Source: JAWSVE01 sp050633885 (lineage in GTDB: Bacteria; Pseudomonadota; Gammaproteobacteria; Pseudomonadales; Cellvibrionaceae). From it: a stretch of 64,000 nt of DNA. Below are positions 1 through 9,897 of the stretch, in pieces (within the stretch, counting starts at the first letter, position 1; every line of letters begins with the position of its first letter). The notes below the pieces were generated by a model that made no database searches, was not told the origin of the DNA, and was given only the letters and a program-made list of their open reading frames with translations. The translations under genes were made by a program, and so were the position numbers. Location of the stretch: positions 434,001 to 498,000 of the forward strand of contig JBOEHK010000002.1 in the NCBI GenBank assembly GCA_050633885.1, read 5' to 3'.

Positions 1-1
1 T

Positions 2-2836
2 ATACTGCTTTTACCTTGTTTGATTTTATTGCCTATTGGTGTATCGGCTGCCACATTAATCGAAGCACAAAATGAATACTCTGTGGGCGAATACCGAGAA
101 GCATCAACTGAATACACGACACTAAAACAACAAGTGCTTGATGGGTTGAAAAAAAATAGTAGAGCCGCAAAAAAAAATAGCAGTGATGAGATCATTAAAG
201 CGATAACCGCCGATGGTGTTAGATTTGTGTTGGCATCGGTAGGCGCTAGTCGTTCGTTAGCGATTCTTGGCGAATATGATCAAGCGGAAGATATTTGCCG
301 AGATGCCATTAAGACACTTAAAAATAATCCCTATCATGTATCTAGTGCACTGGTGAGTACTGAGTTAGCAGAAGTATTATTTAAAGTGGGTCGCTCAGAT
401 GAATCACTTCGTATATTGGATGACGTCGTTAAGAAACCCAATGCGCCATTACGCTCCCTCGTTAAATACGCAGAAATACTAAAGTATCGAGGGCGGTATG
501 ATGAAGCGGAGGCGTATACACTAACGGCAGTCTCTAGCTTTAACACAAGTAATCTTGCAACAGCATCCAGTGTTGGGCTCATTAACAGTGAAGATGACAA
601 CAATACGGCGGCTAATTTAGTGGTTGGTGATCTGAATATCAATGAAACTATCAAAAAACGTTTACTTTCCGAGCAAGCATCGCTTATCGCAAAATCTCAT
701 TGGCTTAATAATAATGTTCAAACGGCGAATCAGTTTTTTAGAGAAGCGACTCAAATCGATCCTCAAAATGCAGAAGCTCATGTTATGTGGGGAGATCTCT
801 TTGCAGAAAAACACAATACAGCAGAGGCTTCACGATCCTACCAATCGGTATTGCAATTTAATCCACGGTATTTGCCGGCGATAGTCGGTTTGGCTATTTC
901 CACAAAACAACGGGGCCCCTTAGAGCGAGCGCTCTATACCAATCCAAGTTCTTCAGTGGCTTTTAATGCGTATGCAGAATTAGCACTTCAACAAAATAAA
1001 TTTGATGAAGCAAGTAGTTACCTCAACGCCGCATTACCTAATAATGAAGAATCACTTGATGTGATTAGTTCGTTAGCGGCTATTGCGATTTTAAAAGAAG
1101 ATAAAGAACAATTTACGCGTTTTGAAAAAACGGCAAACACCATTCGACCAAATAATGGTGAGTTCTATAGCAAAGTGGCAGAGCGTTTTTCAAATGATTA
1201 CCGTTTTACTGAAGCCGTTGAATATGCAAGAAAGGCGATTGAGGTTCAGCCTAACTATTGGCCTGCTTATACTGTTCTTGGATCTAATTTAATTCGTTTG
1301 GGAGAAGAAGAGGAAGGTAAAAAAATATTAGAGCGTGCTTTTGAAGCTGATCCCTATGATGTATTGACCTCTAATATGTTAAAAGTATTTGATACGCTAG
1401 ATACTTATGTGACATTAAACAGTCCTCATTTCACGGTCAAAATGAGTGCGAATGATGCTGCGATTTTATGGCCGTATATGGAGCCGCTATTAGAAGAGGC
1501 TTGGGACACTCTTGTTGAGAAATACGGCTTCACACCAGAAGGGCCCATTTTAATTGAAGTGTTCGAAAAGAGAGAAGACTTCGCCGTTCGCTCTGTCGGT
1601 TTACCCGATATAGGACCGCTCGTCGGTATTTGTTTCGGAAAAGTCATTACATTAATTTCCCCCGATACCTTAACAGCAAATTGGCAAGAAATTGTATGGC
1701 ATGAATTTGCCCATATTATTACGCTGCAAATGACAAAAAATAGAATGCCGCGATGGTTGTCGGAAGGTATTTCGATTTATGAAGAGTTTCAAGGTCGCAA
1801 AGAGTGGGGGCGTCGACAAGACTTAGATGTAGCTCGTGCGCTGAATAACGGGAAAATATTTCCTATTGAGCGTATAGATGATGCGTTTATGCTAGCCCGA
1901 TCAAATGACGACTTAAGTCTTGCGTATTTACAGTCCTATTTGTTTGTTGAATACATAGTGGCCGATTATGGTTTTGATGGATTAAAAAAATTAATCAATG
2001 GTTTTTCTAGTCATGACAGTAATGCTGTTATTATTGACAATGTATTTAATAAAAAAGCGAAACAATTTAATCGTGAATTTAGACAATGGCTAGAAGCGCG
2101 TGTAGTCGGCGTTGATGTTTATGTGCATGACGATGACAGTCCTGACGAAGGGGAGGGCCATGGACATGGCATTCGCAATAACCCTTCAATTTTACTGGCC
2201 GAGCAATACAGTACAGATTCTTTAAAGCGATATATGTTAAAGCGCATAGAAGAACAGCCTAGAGACTTTCAAGCTCATCTGCAGCTAGGCATTACTTTGT
2301 TTAAAGCAAAAGATTATGAAGAGGCCGAAAAGTATTTACTAAAAGCAAAAGAAATTTTACCGATGTATACCGGTTATCCAAGCCCTCCTTTAGTGTTGTC
2401 ACAAATATATCAAGCTAACAATCAACAACAAAAATACCTTAAAGAGTTAGAGTATATCGTTGAATATCACCAGCATGATCTAGAGGCAGCTTTAACATTA
2501 GCAAAACATTATATTGAAAATGAAGATAACAAAAAAACGGAATATTACTTATCTCGAGCGATTGCTGTTGATCCATATCGGACAGAGATTCATAAACTGT
2601 ATGCTGAGCTTGCCGAAAAGTCGGGGAAAACAAAAGAGAGTATTCGTGAATACGAAATTTTGGCTCGACTCGACAAAACTGATCCAGTGAGTACGCAAAC
2701 TGATTTGGCTAAAGCCTATTTAAAAGGTGGAGAAAAAGAAAAAGCAAAGAAAACTAGTTTAATGGCTTTAGAAATTGCTCCGACATACTTGCCCGCGCAA
2801 AAAATATTGTTGGAAGCGATTAAGGGCGTTGAGTAA
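2..2836 (+). CDS. TPR-repeat protein with HExxH peptidase domain (5' partial)
   Basis: The frame is open from the window edge, so the true start lies upstream. What remains begins inside a hydrophobic signal-peptide core ending in VSAA, so export to the periplasm is likely. The N-terminal half is rich in TPR-like helical pairs (for example around nt 750-900 and 1200-1350). It is followed by a metallopeptidase-like domain with HEFAH at nt 1700-1714 and a downstream Glu in WLSEG at nt 1763, the gluzincin arrangement of the peptidase MA superfamily. More TPRs follow from about nt 2230 to the end. It is the first visible gene of a tight run leading to MoxR, DUF58 and BatA-like genes. Substrate unknown. 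It could be a scaffold with a weak or inactive peptidase, but both His and both Glu are present. Confidence 0.85.
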   Translation: MLLLPCLILLPIGVSAATLIEAQNEYSVGEYREASTEYTTLKQQVLDGLKKNSRAAKKNSSDEIIKAITADGVRFVLASVGASRSLAILGEYDQAEDICRDAIKTLKNNPYHVSSALVSTELAEVLFKVGRSDESLRILDDVVKKPNAPLRSLVKYAEILKYRGRYDEAEAYTLTAVSSFNTSNLATASSVGLINSEDDNNTAANLVVGDLNINETIKKRLLSEQASLIAKSHWLNNNVQTANQFFREATQIDPQNAEAHVMWGDLFAEKHNTAEASRSYQSVLQFNPRYLPAIVGLAISTKQRGPLERALYTNPSSSVAFNAYAELALQQNKFDEASSYLNAALPNNEESLDVISSLAAIAILKEDKEQFTRFEKTANTIRPNNGEFYSKVAERFSNDYRFTEAVEYARKAIEVQPNYWPAYTVLGSNLIRLGEEEEGKKILERAFEADPYDVLTSNMLKVFDTLDTYVTLNSPHFTVKMSANDAAILWPYMEPLLEEAWDTLVEKYGFTPEGPILIEVFEKREDFAVRSVGLPDIGPLVGICFGKVITLISPDTLTANWQEIVWHEFAHIITLQMTKNRMPRWLSEGISIYEEFQGRKEWGRRQDLDVARALNNGKIFPIERIDDAFMLARSNDDLSLAYLQSYLFVEYIVADYGFDGLKKLINGFSSHDSNAVIIDNVFNKKAKQFNREFRQWLEARVVGVDVYVHDDDSPDEGEGHGHGIRNNPSILLAEQYSTDSLKRYMLKRIEEQPRDFQAHLQLGITLFKAKDYEEAEKYLLKAKEILPMYTGYPSPPLVLSQIYQANNQQQKYLKELEYIVEYHQHDLEAALTLAKHYIENEDNKKTEYYLSRAIAVDPYRTEIHKLYAELAEKSGKTKESIREYEILARLDKTDPVSTQTDLAKAYLKGGEKEKAKKTSLMALEIAPTYLPAQKILLEAIKGVE

Positions 2837-2840
2837 ATCT

Positions 2841-3689
2841 ATGAAAATGACAAGAATTACCGTTTTAGTGATTTTATTACACACATTATTCATATCGCAA
2901 CTGGCTTCAGCGCAATTCTTTGGGCGTGGTGAGCCGAAAGCAGAACGCTTGGAAGACCCTGTTGATGCTCAACCCGGTGAGCCTGAATTTATTTTTGCTC
3001 GCGGTATTTATAAAAACTACCCTAATTTTGGCGGCGGTTTTTCTGGCCCAGGTAGAGGTTGGTGGGAAACTGACTTTGACGATTCCGACATCAACTTTTT
3101 GCGTGGCGTAAAACGTTACACACGCCTAGATACGAATACGAAGGGTTATAAAGCAGTAGATTTAACATCGCCAGAACTTTTTGAACAAACCTTTTTATAT
3201 ATCAACATGAAACGTATTCCTATAGGTGCTGCGGGAACGGGTCCTGATTTTTCTCAGGAAGAAGCTGCTGCATTAAGAGAATTTATGTTACGTGGTGGGT
3301 TTGTCATGCTGGATGATTTTTGGGGGCCGCAACATTGGCAAGATTTTTTGGTGGAGTTAATTAAAATTTTTCCGGATAAAGAACTCGTGAAACTCGATAC
3401 CAGTCATCCTGTATTTCACAGTTTTTTTGATATTGACGAAATTGCACAAGTTCCGGGACGATCGGTAACATGGAATTATGGCGGTCCCTTTTATTTGGAT
3501 GATCCTGACTTCCCGCCTTCTGTTCATGCCATATTAGATGATGACGGCCGTATTATGATGGTAGCAAATTTTAATACCGATTTAGGGGATGGGTGGGAGC
3601 ATACGTTCTATGAACCTTACCCTACAAAATATTGTAATGAAGCTTACAAAATCGGTATCAATTATATTATTTATGCTTTAAGCCATTAG
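2841..3689 (+). CDS. Secreted DUF4159-domain protein
   Basis: I chose the ATG at 2841, four bases after the upstream stop, because it gives a clean signal peptide (MKMTRI, hydrophobic core, cut after ASA). The mature protein of about 255 residues resembles DUF4159: an RGIY start, a conserved GGGF/GWWETD segment, a central GGFVMLDDFWG strand-turn, and a final YKIGINYIIYAL helix. DUF4159 proteins often sit beside MoxR and VWA genes and have a fold related to glutamine-amidotransferase-like domains, but their function is not established. The position between the TPR peptidase and the MoxR ATPase suggests a shared periplasmic role. Confidence is high for the gene and family, low for function. Confidence 0.85.
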   Translation: MKMTRITVLVILLHTLFISQLASAQFFGRGEPKAERLEDPVDAQPGEPEFIFARGIYKNYPNFGGGFSGPGRGWWETDFDDSDINFLRGVKRYTRLDTNTKGYKAVDLTSPELFEQTFLYINMKRIPIGAAGTGPDFSQEEAAALREFMLRGGFVMLDDFWGPQHWQDFLVELIKIFPDKELVKLDTSHPVFHSFFDIDEIAQVPGRSVTWNYGGPFYLDDPDFPPSVHAILDDDGRIMMVANFNTDLGDGWEHTFYEPYPTKYCNEAYKIGINYIIYALSH

Positions 3690-3758
3690 CGTCAGAACAA
3701 CATTATAAAATCTATATTAAAAATTTATTTTTTAAAGGTTATTTTTTAAGGAAAGTAC

Positions 3759-4781
3759 ATGTCTGAAATGAATGATAACAACGAAAATATCAGTGAAGAC
3801 CATTTAGCACTTGTCGAAAAAATGAAAAAAGGTCGTGAAGACTTATTAATAGAATTAAAAAAAGTCATTATTGGTCAAAACGATATTGTAGAAGAGCTAC
3901 TGATTGCTTTGTTTTCTGGTGGGCATTGCTTAATATCCGGCGTACCGGGTTTGGCAAAAACGTTACTAATTAAAACGCTAGCTGATATTTTAAAAATGGA
4001 TTTTAGTCGAATCCAATTCACACCCGACTTAATGCCCGCTGATGTAGTGGGTACAGAAGTGGTACAAGAAAGCGACGGCGTTCGGTCAATGAATTTTGTC
4101 AAAGGCCCGATTTTCACTAATATCTTATTAGCAGATGAAATTAATAGAACGCCGCCAAAAACACAATCTGCGTTACTGGAAGCCATGGAAGAAAAGCAAG
4201 TCACCGCAGCAGGTGTTACTCATGCCATGGCGAAACCGTTTTTTGTTTTAGCGACACAAAATCCAATAGAGTTGGAAGGCACCTATCCTTTACCGGAAGC
4301 ACAGCTTGATCGGTTCATGTTTAAACTCATGATTGATTATTTACCCGAAGATGACGAGATGGCGGTTGTTACTAATACAACGCAAAATAATGACGTTGTA
4401 TTAAATCATCCTTTGAGTGCTCAAGATATTTTAGATTTTCAGCGAGTAGCGCGACAAGTGCCTGCGGCTGAATCGGTTGTTCGTTACGCTGTGAGATTAG
4501 TAGCTGCAACTCGACCGCAAAATAAAGATTGCCCTGATTTTGTTAAAGAGTGGGTAAGTTGGGGAGCGGGATTACGTGCTTCGCAAAACTTAATTTTAGG
4601 TGGGAAGGTAAGAGCACTTTTATTGGGGCGCTACAATGTGGCTTATAGCGATATTCAAGCATTAGCCGTTCCGGTGCTACGCCATCGCGTGTTATTAAAT
4701 TTTCATGCGGAAGCAGAGCGTGTGTCAATTGATGATGTCGTTAAAAAATTAATAGAAACTGTACCAGTGCCTACTCATTAA
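3759..4781 (+). CDS. MoxR-family AAA+ ATPase
   Basis: A 340-residue MoxR-type AAA+ ATPase. Visible motifs are Walker A (GVPGLAKT, about residue 60), Walker B (LLADEINR), sensor 1 (ATQNP), the arginine-finger segment LPEAQLDRFMFK, and a C-terminal lid domain with the RASQNLILGGKVRALLLGR helix. The ATG follows an AAGGAAAG ribosome-binding site. MoxR ATPases are thought to act as chaperones that mature or insert metal cofactors into partner complexes, usually with VWA-domain proteins encoded next to them. Here the DUF58 and BatA-like genes follow directly, which fits. The gene lies 69 bases after the DUF4159 gene in the same direction, probably in one operon. Confidence 0.95.
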   Translation: MSEMNDNNENISEDHLALVEKMKKGREDLLIELKKVIIGQNDIVEELLIALFSGGHCLISGVPGLAKTLLIKTLADILKMDFSRIQFTPDLMPADVVGTEVVQESDGVRSMNFVKGPIFTNILLADEINRTPPKTQSALLEAMEEKQVTAAGVTHAMAKPFFVLATQNPIELEGTYPLPEAQLDRFMFKLMIDYLPEDDEMAVVTNTTQNNDVVLNHPLSAQDILDFQRVARQVPAAESVVRYAVRLVAATRPQNKDCPDFVKEWVSWGAGLRASQNLILGGKVRALLLGRYNVAYSDIQALAVPVLRHRVLLNFHAEAERVSIDDVVKKLIETVPVPTH

Positions 4782-4819
4782 TTTGAAACGGATTAAAAAC
4801 TAACTATCAATCAAGAATT

Positions 4820-5743
4820 ATGGCAAAAAAACCTGAAGCTAAAACTCGATCGAGTGCGCCAACTAATTTTATCGATCCCAATATTTTATCGAGTATTGAT
4901 AACTTAGAATTGCGTGCGCGAGTTGCTGTTGAAGGATTTCTCAATGGTTTGCATCGTAGTCCTCATCGAGGATTCAGCGTCGAGTTTACAGATTATCGTC
5001 ATTACAATCAGGGTGACGATACTCGACATATAGATTGGAAGTTGTATGCGCGCTCAAACAAACTCTATCTAAAACAATTTGAAGACGAAACAAATTCACG
5101 CTGCATGATCTTACTCGATACCAGTGCATCCATGAGCTATGGCTCTGGAGAAAACACCAAGTTTGAGTACGCGCGAACGCTAGCAGCGGCCATGGCGTAT
5201 TTCGCTATCCGTCAGCGTGACGCTGCGGGTTTAATTTCTTTTGACAGCAAAGTGAATACAGTTATACCTGCGCTATATAGAAATACGCATTTGATGCAAA
5301 TATTCCGAGCGCTTGTGGGATTGTCGCCAGCCAATACTACAGACACTGTTCGACCACTGAGAGATTTGGCGGCAACCTTACGTAGCCGAAGCTTTGTGGT
5401 TTTAATCAGTGATATGTTAGATAACGAAAAAGAAACGATTAAATTATTACAGCAGATGCGAGCAATGGGACACGAAGTCATTTTATTTCATGTGATGGAT
5501 AATGTTGAACTCAATTTTACATTTGATTCAGCCACTGAATTTGTTGATGCAGAAACGAAGTCTACGTTAAAAACTTCACCGGGTGCCGTTAGGAAGGATT
5601 ATTTGGCCGCCGTCAATGCGTTTACCGATTATTGTAAAACACAGTGTCGTTCGCACGGTGTTGATTACTGTTTATTGAATACCTCAGAGCCAATTGATTT
5701 GGCTTTGTCAGCATATTTAAAACGACGGGCTAGAGGTTTTTAG
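4820..5743 (+). CDS. DUF58-domain protein (VWA-like partner of MoxR)
   Basis: A 307-residue DUF58 protein. The family signature GDDTRHIDWKLYARS is present at about residues 65-80, after the typical FTDYRHYNQ. A VWA-like half follows with LLDTSASMSYG, a DxSxS metal-site motif, and later strand motifs such as SFVVLISDML. DUF58 proteins are encoded beside MoxR ATPases and are thought to be their binding partners. It starts 38 bases after moxR with only a weak ribosome-binding site, so translation may depend on read-through from the upstream gene. No signal peptide or membrane segment, so it is cytoplasmic. Biochemical role not established for the family. Confidence 0.93.
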   Translation: MAKKPEAKTRSSAPTNFIDPNILSSIDNLELRARVAVEGFLNGLHRSPHRGFSVEFTDYRHYNQGDDTRHIDWKLYARSNKLYLKQFEDETNSRCMILLDTSASMSYGSGENTKFEYARTLAAAMAYFAIRQRDAAGLISFDSKVNTVIPALYRNTHLMQIFRALVGLSPANTTDTVRPLRDLAATLRSRSFVVLISDMLDNEKETIKLLQQMRAMGHEVILFHVMDNVELNFTFDSATEFVDAETKSTLKTSPGAVRKDYLAAVNAFTDYCKTQCRSHGVDYCLLNTSEPIDLALSAYLKRRARGF

Positions 5744-5783
5744 CGTCCTTGTTAAACGATAGTCAATTTTACTGGAACAATGA

Positions 5784-8072
5784 ATGTCACTGTTAGCCCC
5801 CCTGTTTTTACTCGGCCTATTAGCGGCATTAATACCCGTCGCCATTCATTTAATCCGCAAAGATAATCCGCCTCAAGTTGTCTTTAGTACCTTACGTTTC
5901 TTTGAGCAAACGACGCGCAAACAATTTTTATTTCAGCAGTTCCAACAATGGTTGTTATTGTTGCTGAGAGCTTTGGTTGTTTGTTTGTTGGCATTTGCAT
6001 TTGCTCGACCTTTTTTTGGTCAATCAATTTCGTCTCTAGCTGACATAGCTCCAAAGTCTGTTGTCATTGCTTTCGATGTGTCAATGAGTATGGGGTATGA
6101 AGACTACTTTGAAGAAACCAAATCAAAAGCAACGTCGATTGTTAATGAGTTGAATCCGGGTGACGAGGCGACCCTTATATTGTTTGCAGACGATGTAAAG
6201 AGTGTATTTGGGCCGACAACGGATTTAGGCAGTGTGAATAATAGTGTTCAAGGTGTTGAATTCCCTACTTATCATTCAACACGATTTCTTCCAGCTTTGA
6301 AATTAGCTAACGATTTATTAAAAGAGGGAAGATTTAATGAAAAATCGATTTTTCTGTTATCTGATTTTCAATCTGCTGGGATGGAAAATTTTGATTTTAG
6401 TTTCAAACTAGATCCTGGTATTGAACTTTTTACTGAAGTCGCTCCTTATCTTTCGGATTCCGTGAAAAAAAATGAAACGAAAAACCTCACCATTTCTGGT
6501 ATTAGAGCGCCATCTTTTGTGCGAGCTGTTCTTGAAGATGACGTGAAAACAGAGACTAAAAAGCCGAGCGGTAAACAAGATACCAGTAAACAAGAGACCA
6601 GCAAACAACAGACAGAGCCTCAAGATATATTTGTTAGCGTACGCAGTGTTGGAAATGTCAAAATCAATCAATCATCTTTGACAGTCACTGTCGACGAAGA
6701 AGAAGTCGCAACCGTTCCCGTTGACCTGTCAAACAAATCAGAACAGATTGTGACGGTCCCGATAACCTTTTCATCGTTGGGTTCGCATTTTGGAACGGTT
6801 ATGTTGGATAAAGACCAAGCGGATGATGACAACTTTGACAATGATAATAGTGTTTTCTTTACGGTCGATGTTTTACCGCAGTTAAATGTATTGGTATTGA
6901 ATGGTGAAGCATCAAAAAATTGGTACGATGACGAAAGCCACTGGTTTACATTAGCACTAGAATCAAATGAATTATCCGGTGAAGGCGATACCAATAAACA
7001 ATCCTCTCCTTTTGCCGTAACCGTGGTTGATACTAAAGAAATACATTCTGATCAGTCAGTAGAAAAAACGTTAATAGAGAGGCAATTGCTCACAGCAGAT
7101 GTTGTCGTGTTATTAAATACAAGCGATTTACCACTGGCAGTGAGCAATGCGTTAAATGAATATGTGACTGATGGGGGAAGCTTACTGTTCGCGTTAGGTG
7201 ATCGTGTAAGAGCGGGTGAATTTAACAATCAACTCGCTACATTCAGTCCAGCTACATTGATAAATCGACATTTATTTTCTGATAACGATTATTTATTAAT
7301 TGCTGATGTGAAAAACAGACACCCAATCATACAACCCATTGATATTGATTGGACCGTTCGTTTTGATGGCTATTGGTCAATGAAACCAGCCGACAAAGCA
7401 GAAGTCTTAATGTCATTTGATAATGGAAGCCCTGCTCTAATCGAAAAACAAATAGGGAAGGGGAGAGCGATAATTTTTGCTTCTTCGCTTGATGTAGAAT
7501 GGAATAATCTTCCATTGCAATCCGTTTACTTACCTTTTGTTCATGAGACGTTAAAATACTTGGCTCGCAGAGCGAATAAAAAATCATTTTATAGTGTCGG
7601 CGAAAGAATACCGTTAATCGAATTTGGTAATAAGAAAGCCGGTAGTTTTTTATTTGACGTATCTTCAGAATCAACATTTAATCTAATCGATCCTTCGGGT
7701 AATAAAATACGTATTGATTCACAAGAAAAGACTGACGGTAATGAAAATACATTACCCAGTTTTGTTCCTGATGTACCTGGCATTTACACGCAGTATGTTG
7801 TTGGTGCTCAAATGGAAAACGAAAATTTTTCGGCTATCTACTATGCGGTTAACAATCCTGTAGAAGAATCAAATCTACAAACTATCCCACCTGGCGATAT
7901 GTTGGATTCTATTCTGAACCCAGAAACAACACCCACTCAATCGGCAGCAGTCCGTTCACAGCGTCTAAAAGCAGAATTAGAAAAACCACAACGCCTCTGG
8001 TGGTGGATTTTATTAGCAGTATTCTTATTGCTTATCACAGAAAGCATCGTAGCAAATAGGGCGCATCGATAA
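5784..8072 (+). CDS. BatA-like VWA membrane protein
   Basis: A 762-residue membrane protein. The N-terminus has the BatA (aerotolerance regulator N-terminal) layout: a first membrane helix, the IHLIRKDNPP turn, a conserved FSTLRFFEQ segment, then a second helix ending in FARPFF. A VWA domain follows with DVSMSMG (DxSxS metal site) near residue 100. A KQ/TSKQ-rich linker sits near residues 255-275. The middle part has a glutamine-amidotransferase-like strand pattern (VVLLNTSDLP, GGSLLFALGD), and a last membrane helix (WWWILLAVFLLLI) lies close to the end. It should face the periplasm and be the membrane partner of the MoxR/DUF58 pair. No separate BatB, BatC or BatD gene follows; rimO is next. 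Confidence 0.9.
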   Translation: MSLLAPLFLLGLLAALIPVAIHLIRKDNPPQVVFSTLRFFEQTTRKQFLFQQFQQWLLLLLRALVVCLLAFAFARPFFGQSISSLADIAPKSVVIAFDVSMSMGYEDYFEETKSKATSIVNELNPGDEATLILFADDVKSVFGPTTDLGSVNNSVQGVEFPTYHSTRFLPALKLANDLLKEGRFNEKSIFLLSDFQSAGMENFDFSFKLDPGIELFTEVAPYLSDSVKKNETKNLTISGIRAPSFVRAVLEDDVKTETKKPSGKQDTSKQETSKQQTEPQDIFVSVRSVGNVKINQSSLTVTVDEEEVATVPVDLSNKSEQIVTVPITFSSLGSHFGTVMLDKDQADDDNFDNDNSVFFTVDVLPQLNVLVLNGEASKNWYDDESHWFTLALESNELSGEGDTNKQSSPFAVTVVDTKEIHSDQSVEKTLIERQLLTADVVVLLNTSDLPLAVSNALNEYVTDGGSLLFALGDRVRAGEFNNQLATFSPATLINRHLFSDNDYLLIADVKNRHPIIQPIDIDWTVRFDGYWSMKPADKAEVLMSFDNGSPALIEKQIGKGRAIIFASSLDVEWNNLPLQSVYLPFVHETLKYLARRANKKSFYSVGERIPLIEFGNKKAGSFLFDVSSESTFNLIDPSGNKIRIDSQEKTDGNENTLPSFVPDVPGIYTQYVVGAQMENENFSAIYYAVNNPVEESNLQTIPPGDMLDSILNPETTPTQSAAVRSQRLKAELEKPQRLWWWILLAVFLLLITESIVANRAHR

Positions 8073-8208
8073 GATGAAGTGAGCACGCGAAAAAGATTTA
8101 TCCTAAAGGATTAGAAGATAGTTCTATATCTTATTAATGCAATTTCAAAGCCTAATCTGTAAACTCCCGTCTACTTCTTTCTCGATAGGGTATTTCACAG
8201 GTAACAGT

Positions 8209-9576
8209 ATGAGTTCAAAACAGCCCACCGTGGGCTTCGTTAGTTTGGGTTGTCCAAAAGCGCTGGTTGATTCTGAACGTATTTTAACGAAATTAAAATT
8301 GGATGGTTATCAAATCGCACCTGATTACGATGGGGCCGATGTGGTCGTGGTCAACACTTGTGGCTTTATTGATTCCGCTAAACAAGAATCAATGGATGCC
8401 ATCTCGGAAGCGATGAAAGAAAATGGAAAAGTCATCGTTACAGGTTGCATGGGAAAAGGCGCGGATGCGGAAGCGATTAAAGCGGCTAATCCCAATGTGT
8501 TGAGTATTTCTGGGCCTGCTGATTACGACACTGTGATGGGTGCAGTGAATGAATATATTCCACCTAATGCCGCCCAGAAAAAAGAACAAGACAATGTTGA
8601 AAGTAAAGATCACAAACCCTATCCAGATTTACTTCAAACGGCAGGTATCAAACTGACACCGCCGCATTATAGTTATTTGAAAATTTCAGAAGGCTGTAAT
8701 CATCGTTGTACTTTTTGTATTATTCCCGCGATGCGTGGTGATTTAGTGAGTCGCCCGATTTCTGATGTTGTCACAGAAGCGAAACAATTAATCGCTGCTG
8801 GCACACAAGAGCTATTAGTGATTTCGCAAGACACAAGCGCTTACGGCGTGGATGTAAAATACAAATTAGATTTTATTGAAGGCCAAGCATTAGAAACGCG
8901 AATGCAAGACTTAGCCGTAGCGCTTGGCGAATTGGGTGTTTGGGTGCGCTTGCATTATGTGTATCCCTATCCACATGTTGATAGAGTCATTCCATTAATG
9001 GCTGAGGGAAAAATTCTTCCTTATTTAGATATTCCTTTTCAGCACGCCAGCCCTAAAATTTTAAAATTAATGAAGCGTCCAGGTAATCAAGAAAAAGTAT
9101 TGGAGCGCATTAAAAAATGGCGAGAGATTTGCCCAGAACTTATTATTCGTTCAACGTTTGTCGTTGGCTTTCCTGGTGAAACTGAAGAAGATTTTCAATT
9201 TTTATTAGATTGGCTAGAAGAAGCACAATTGGATCGAGTCGGTTGTTTTAAGTATTCTCCTGTAGAGGGTGCGACCGCTAATGATCTACCGGATCATGTG
9301 CCTGAAAATATTCAGCAGGAGCGGTGGGAACGTTTCATGGAAAAACAACAAGTTATTTCTGCGAATAGATTACAGAAAAAAATTGGAAAAACGATTCCCG
9401 TTATCATTGATGTTGTTGAAGAAGAAGGCGCGATTGGCCGAACACAAGGCGATGCACCAGAAATTGATGGTGTGGTTTATTTAAATGATGAGTTTGATGT
9501 TGCGCCGGGTGATATTGTTGAAGTGACTATTGAGCATGCCGATGAATATGATTTGTGGGGTGTTATTGATTTTTAG
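8209..9576 (+). CDS. rimO: Ribosomal protein S12 methylthiotransferase RimO
   Basis: A radical-SAM enzyme that adds a methylthio group to the conserved aspartate of ribosomal protein S12. From the ATG at 8209 it is 455 residues, close to the usual 440-450; the reading frame also opens at 8137, but the conserved protein begins only after 8209. The N-terminal MTTase domain carries cluster cysteines in SLGCPKA (Cys15), NTCGFI and VTGCMG. The radical-SAM motif CNHRCTFC gives Cys163, Cys167 and Cys170, and a C-terminal TRAM-like domain ends the protein. An insertion rich in Lys, Asp and Pro lies between the first two domains. It is separated from the BatA-like gene by about 135 bases and may have its own promoter. 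Confidence 0.96.
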   Translation: MSSKQPTVGFVSLGCPKALVDSERILTKLKLDGYQIAPDYDGADVVVVNTCGFIDSAKQESMDAISEAMKENGKVIVTGCMGKGADAEAIKAANPNVLSISGPADYDTVMGAVNEYIPPNAAQKKEQDNVESKDHKPYPDLLQTAGIKLTPPHYSYLKISEGCNHRCTFCIIPAMRGDLVSRPISDVVTEAKQLIAAGTQELLVISQDTSAYGVDVKYKLDFIEGQALETRMQDLAVALGELGVWVRLHYVYPYPHVDRVIPLMAEGKILPYLDIPFQHASPKILKLMKRPGNQEKVLERIKKWREICPELIIRSTFVVGFPGETEEDFQFLLDWLEEAQLDRVGCFKYSPVEGATANDLPDHVPENIQQERWERFMEKQQVISANRLQKKIGKTIPVIIDVVEEEGAIGRTQGDAPEIDGVVYLNDEFDVAPGDIVEVTIEHADEYDLWGVIDF

Positions 9577-9601
9577 TTGTTGATCACAGAATAGAAAAAA
9601 C

Positions 9602-9871
9602 TTATCCCCCCTCTATTGCTGGAAGAAAATAGACTTCGCTATCTTCTTCCAGTTCTTGCAATAACGGATCAGAAAAAATTTCTCCGTCGATAGCGATGGC
9701 TATACCACTGCGTAGTTGGTCACTGGTTTCGGGGAATTGTTTTTCTAGCGCTTTAATCACGTCTCGTACTATATTCGCTTCTATTACTATGCTTTTCTCG
9801 GAAGAGCCTTCTTGAATGAAATCCTCTCCAATAAATTGTAACAAAAAGCTATTGAGTACAACGTTTGCCAT
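9602..9871 (-). CDS. MoaD/ThiS-family sulfur-carrier-like protein
   Basis: An 89-residue protein with the beta-grasp pattern of MoaD/ThiS proteins: a short first strand, a helix VRDVIKALEKQFPE, the segment IAIDGEIFSDPLLQEL, then SEVYFLPAIEGG. It ends in the Gly-Gly tail used for adenylation and thiocarboxylation. It is the last gene of the molybdenum hydroxylase operon, 26 bases after the large subunit. In the standard pathway MoaD donates sulfur to make molybdopterin; a copy here suggests a dedicated carrier for this enzyme's cofactor, or a MoaD-like accessory protein. That role is inferred from position. ThiS is unlikely because no thi gene is near. Confidence 0.85.
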   Translation of the reverse strand: MANVVLNSFLLQFIGEDFIQEGSSEKSIVIEANIVRDVIKALEKQFPETSDQLRSGIAIAIDGEIFSDPLLQELEEDSEVYFLPAIEGG

Positions 9872-9897
9872 TTAACCTTTCCGTATTTTTTCAGTTG

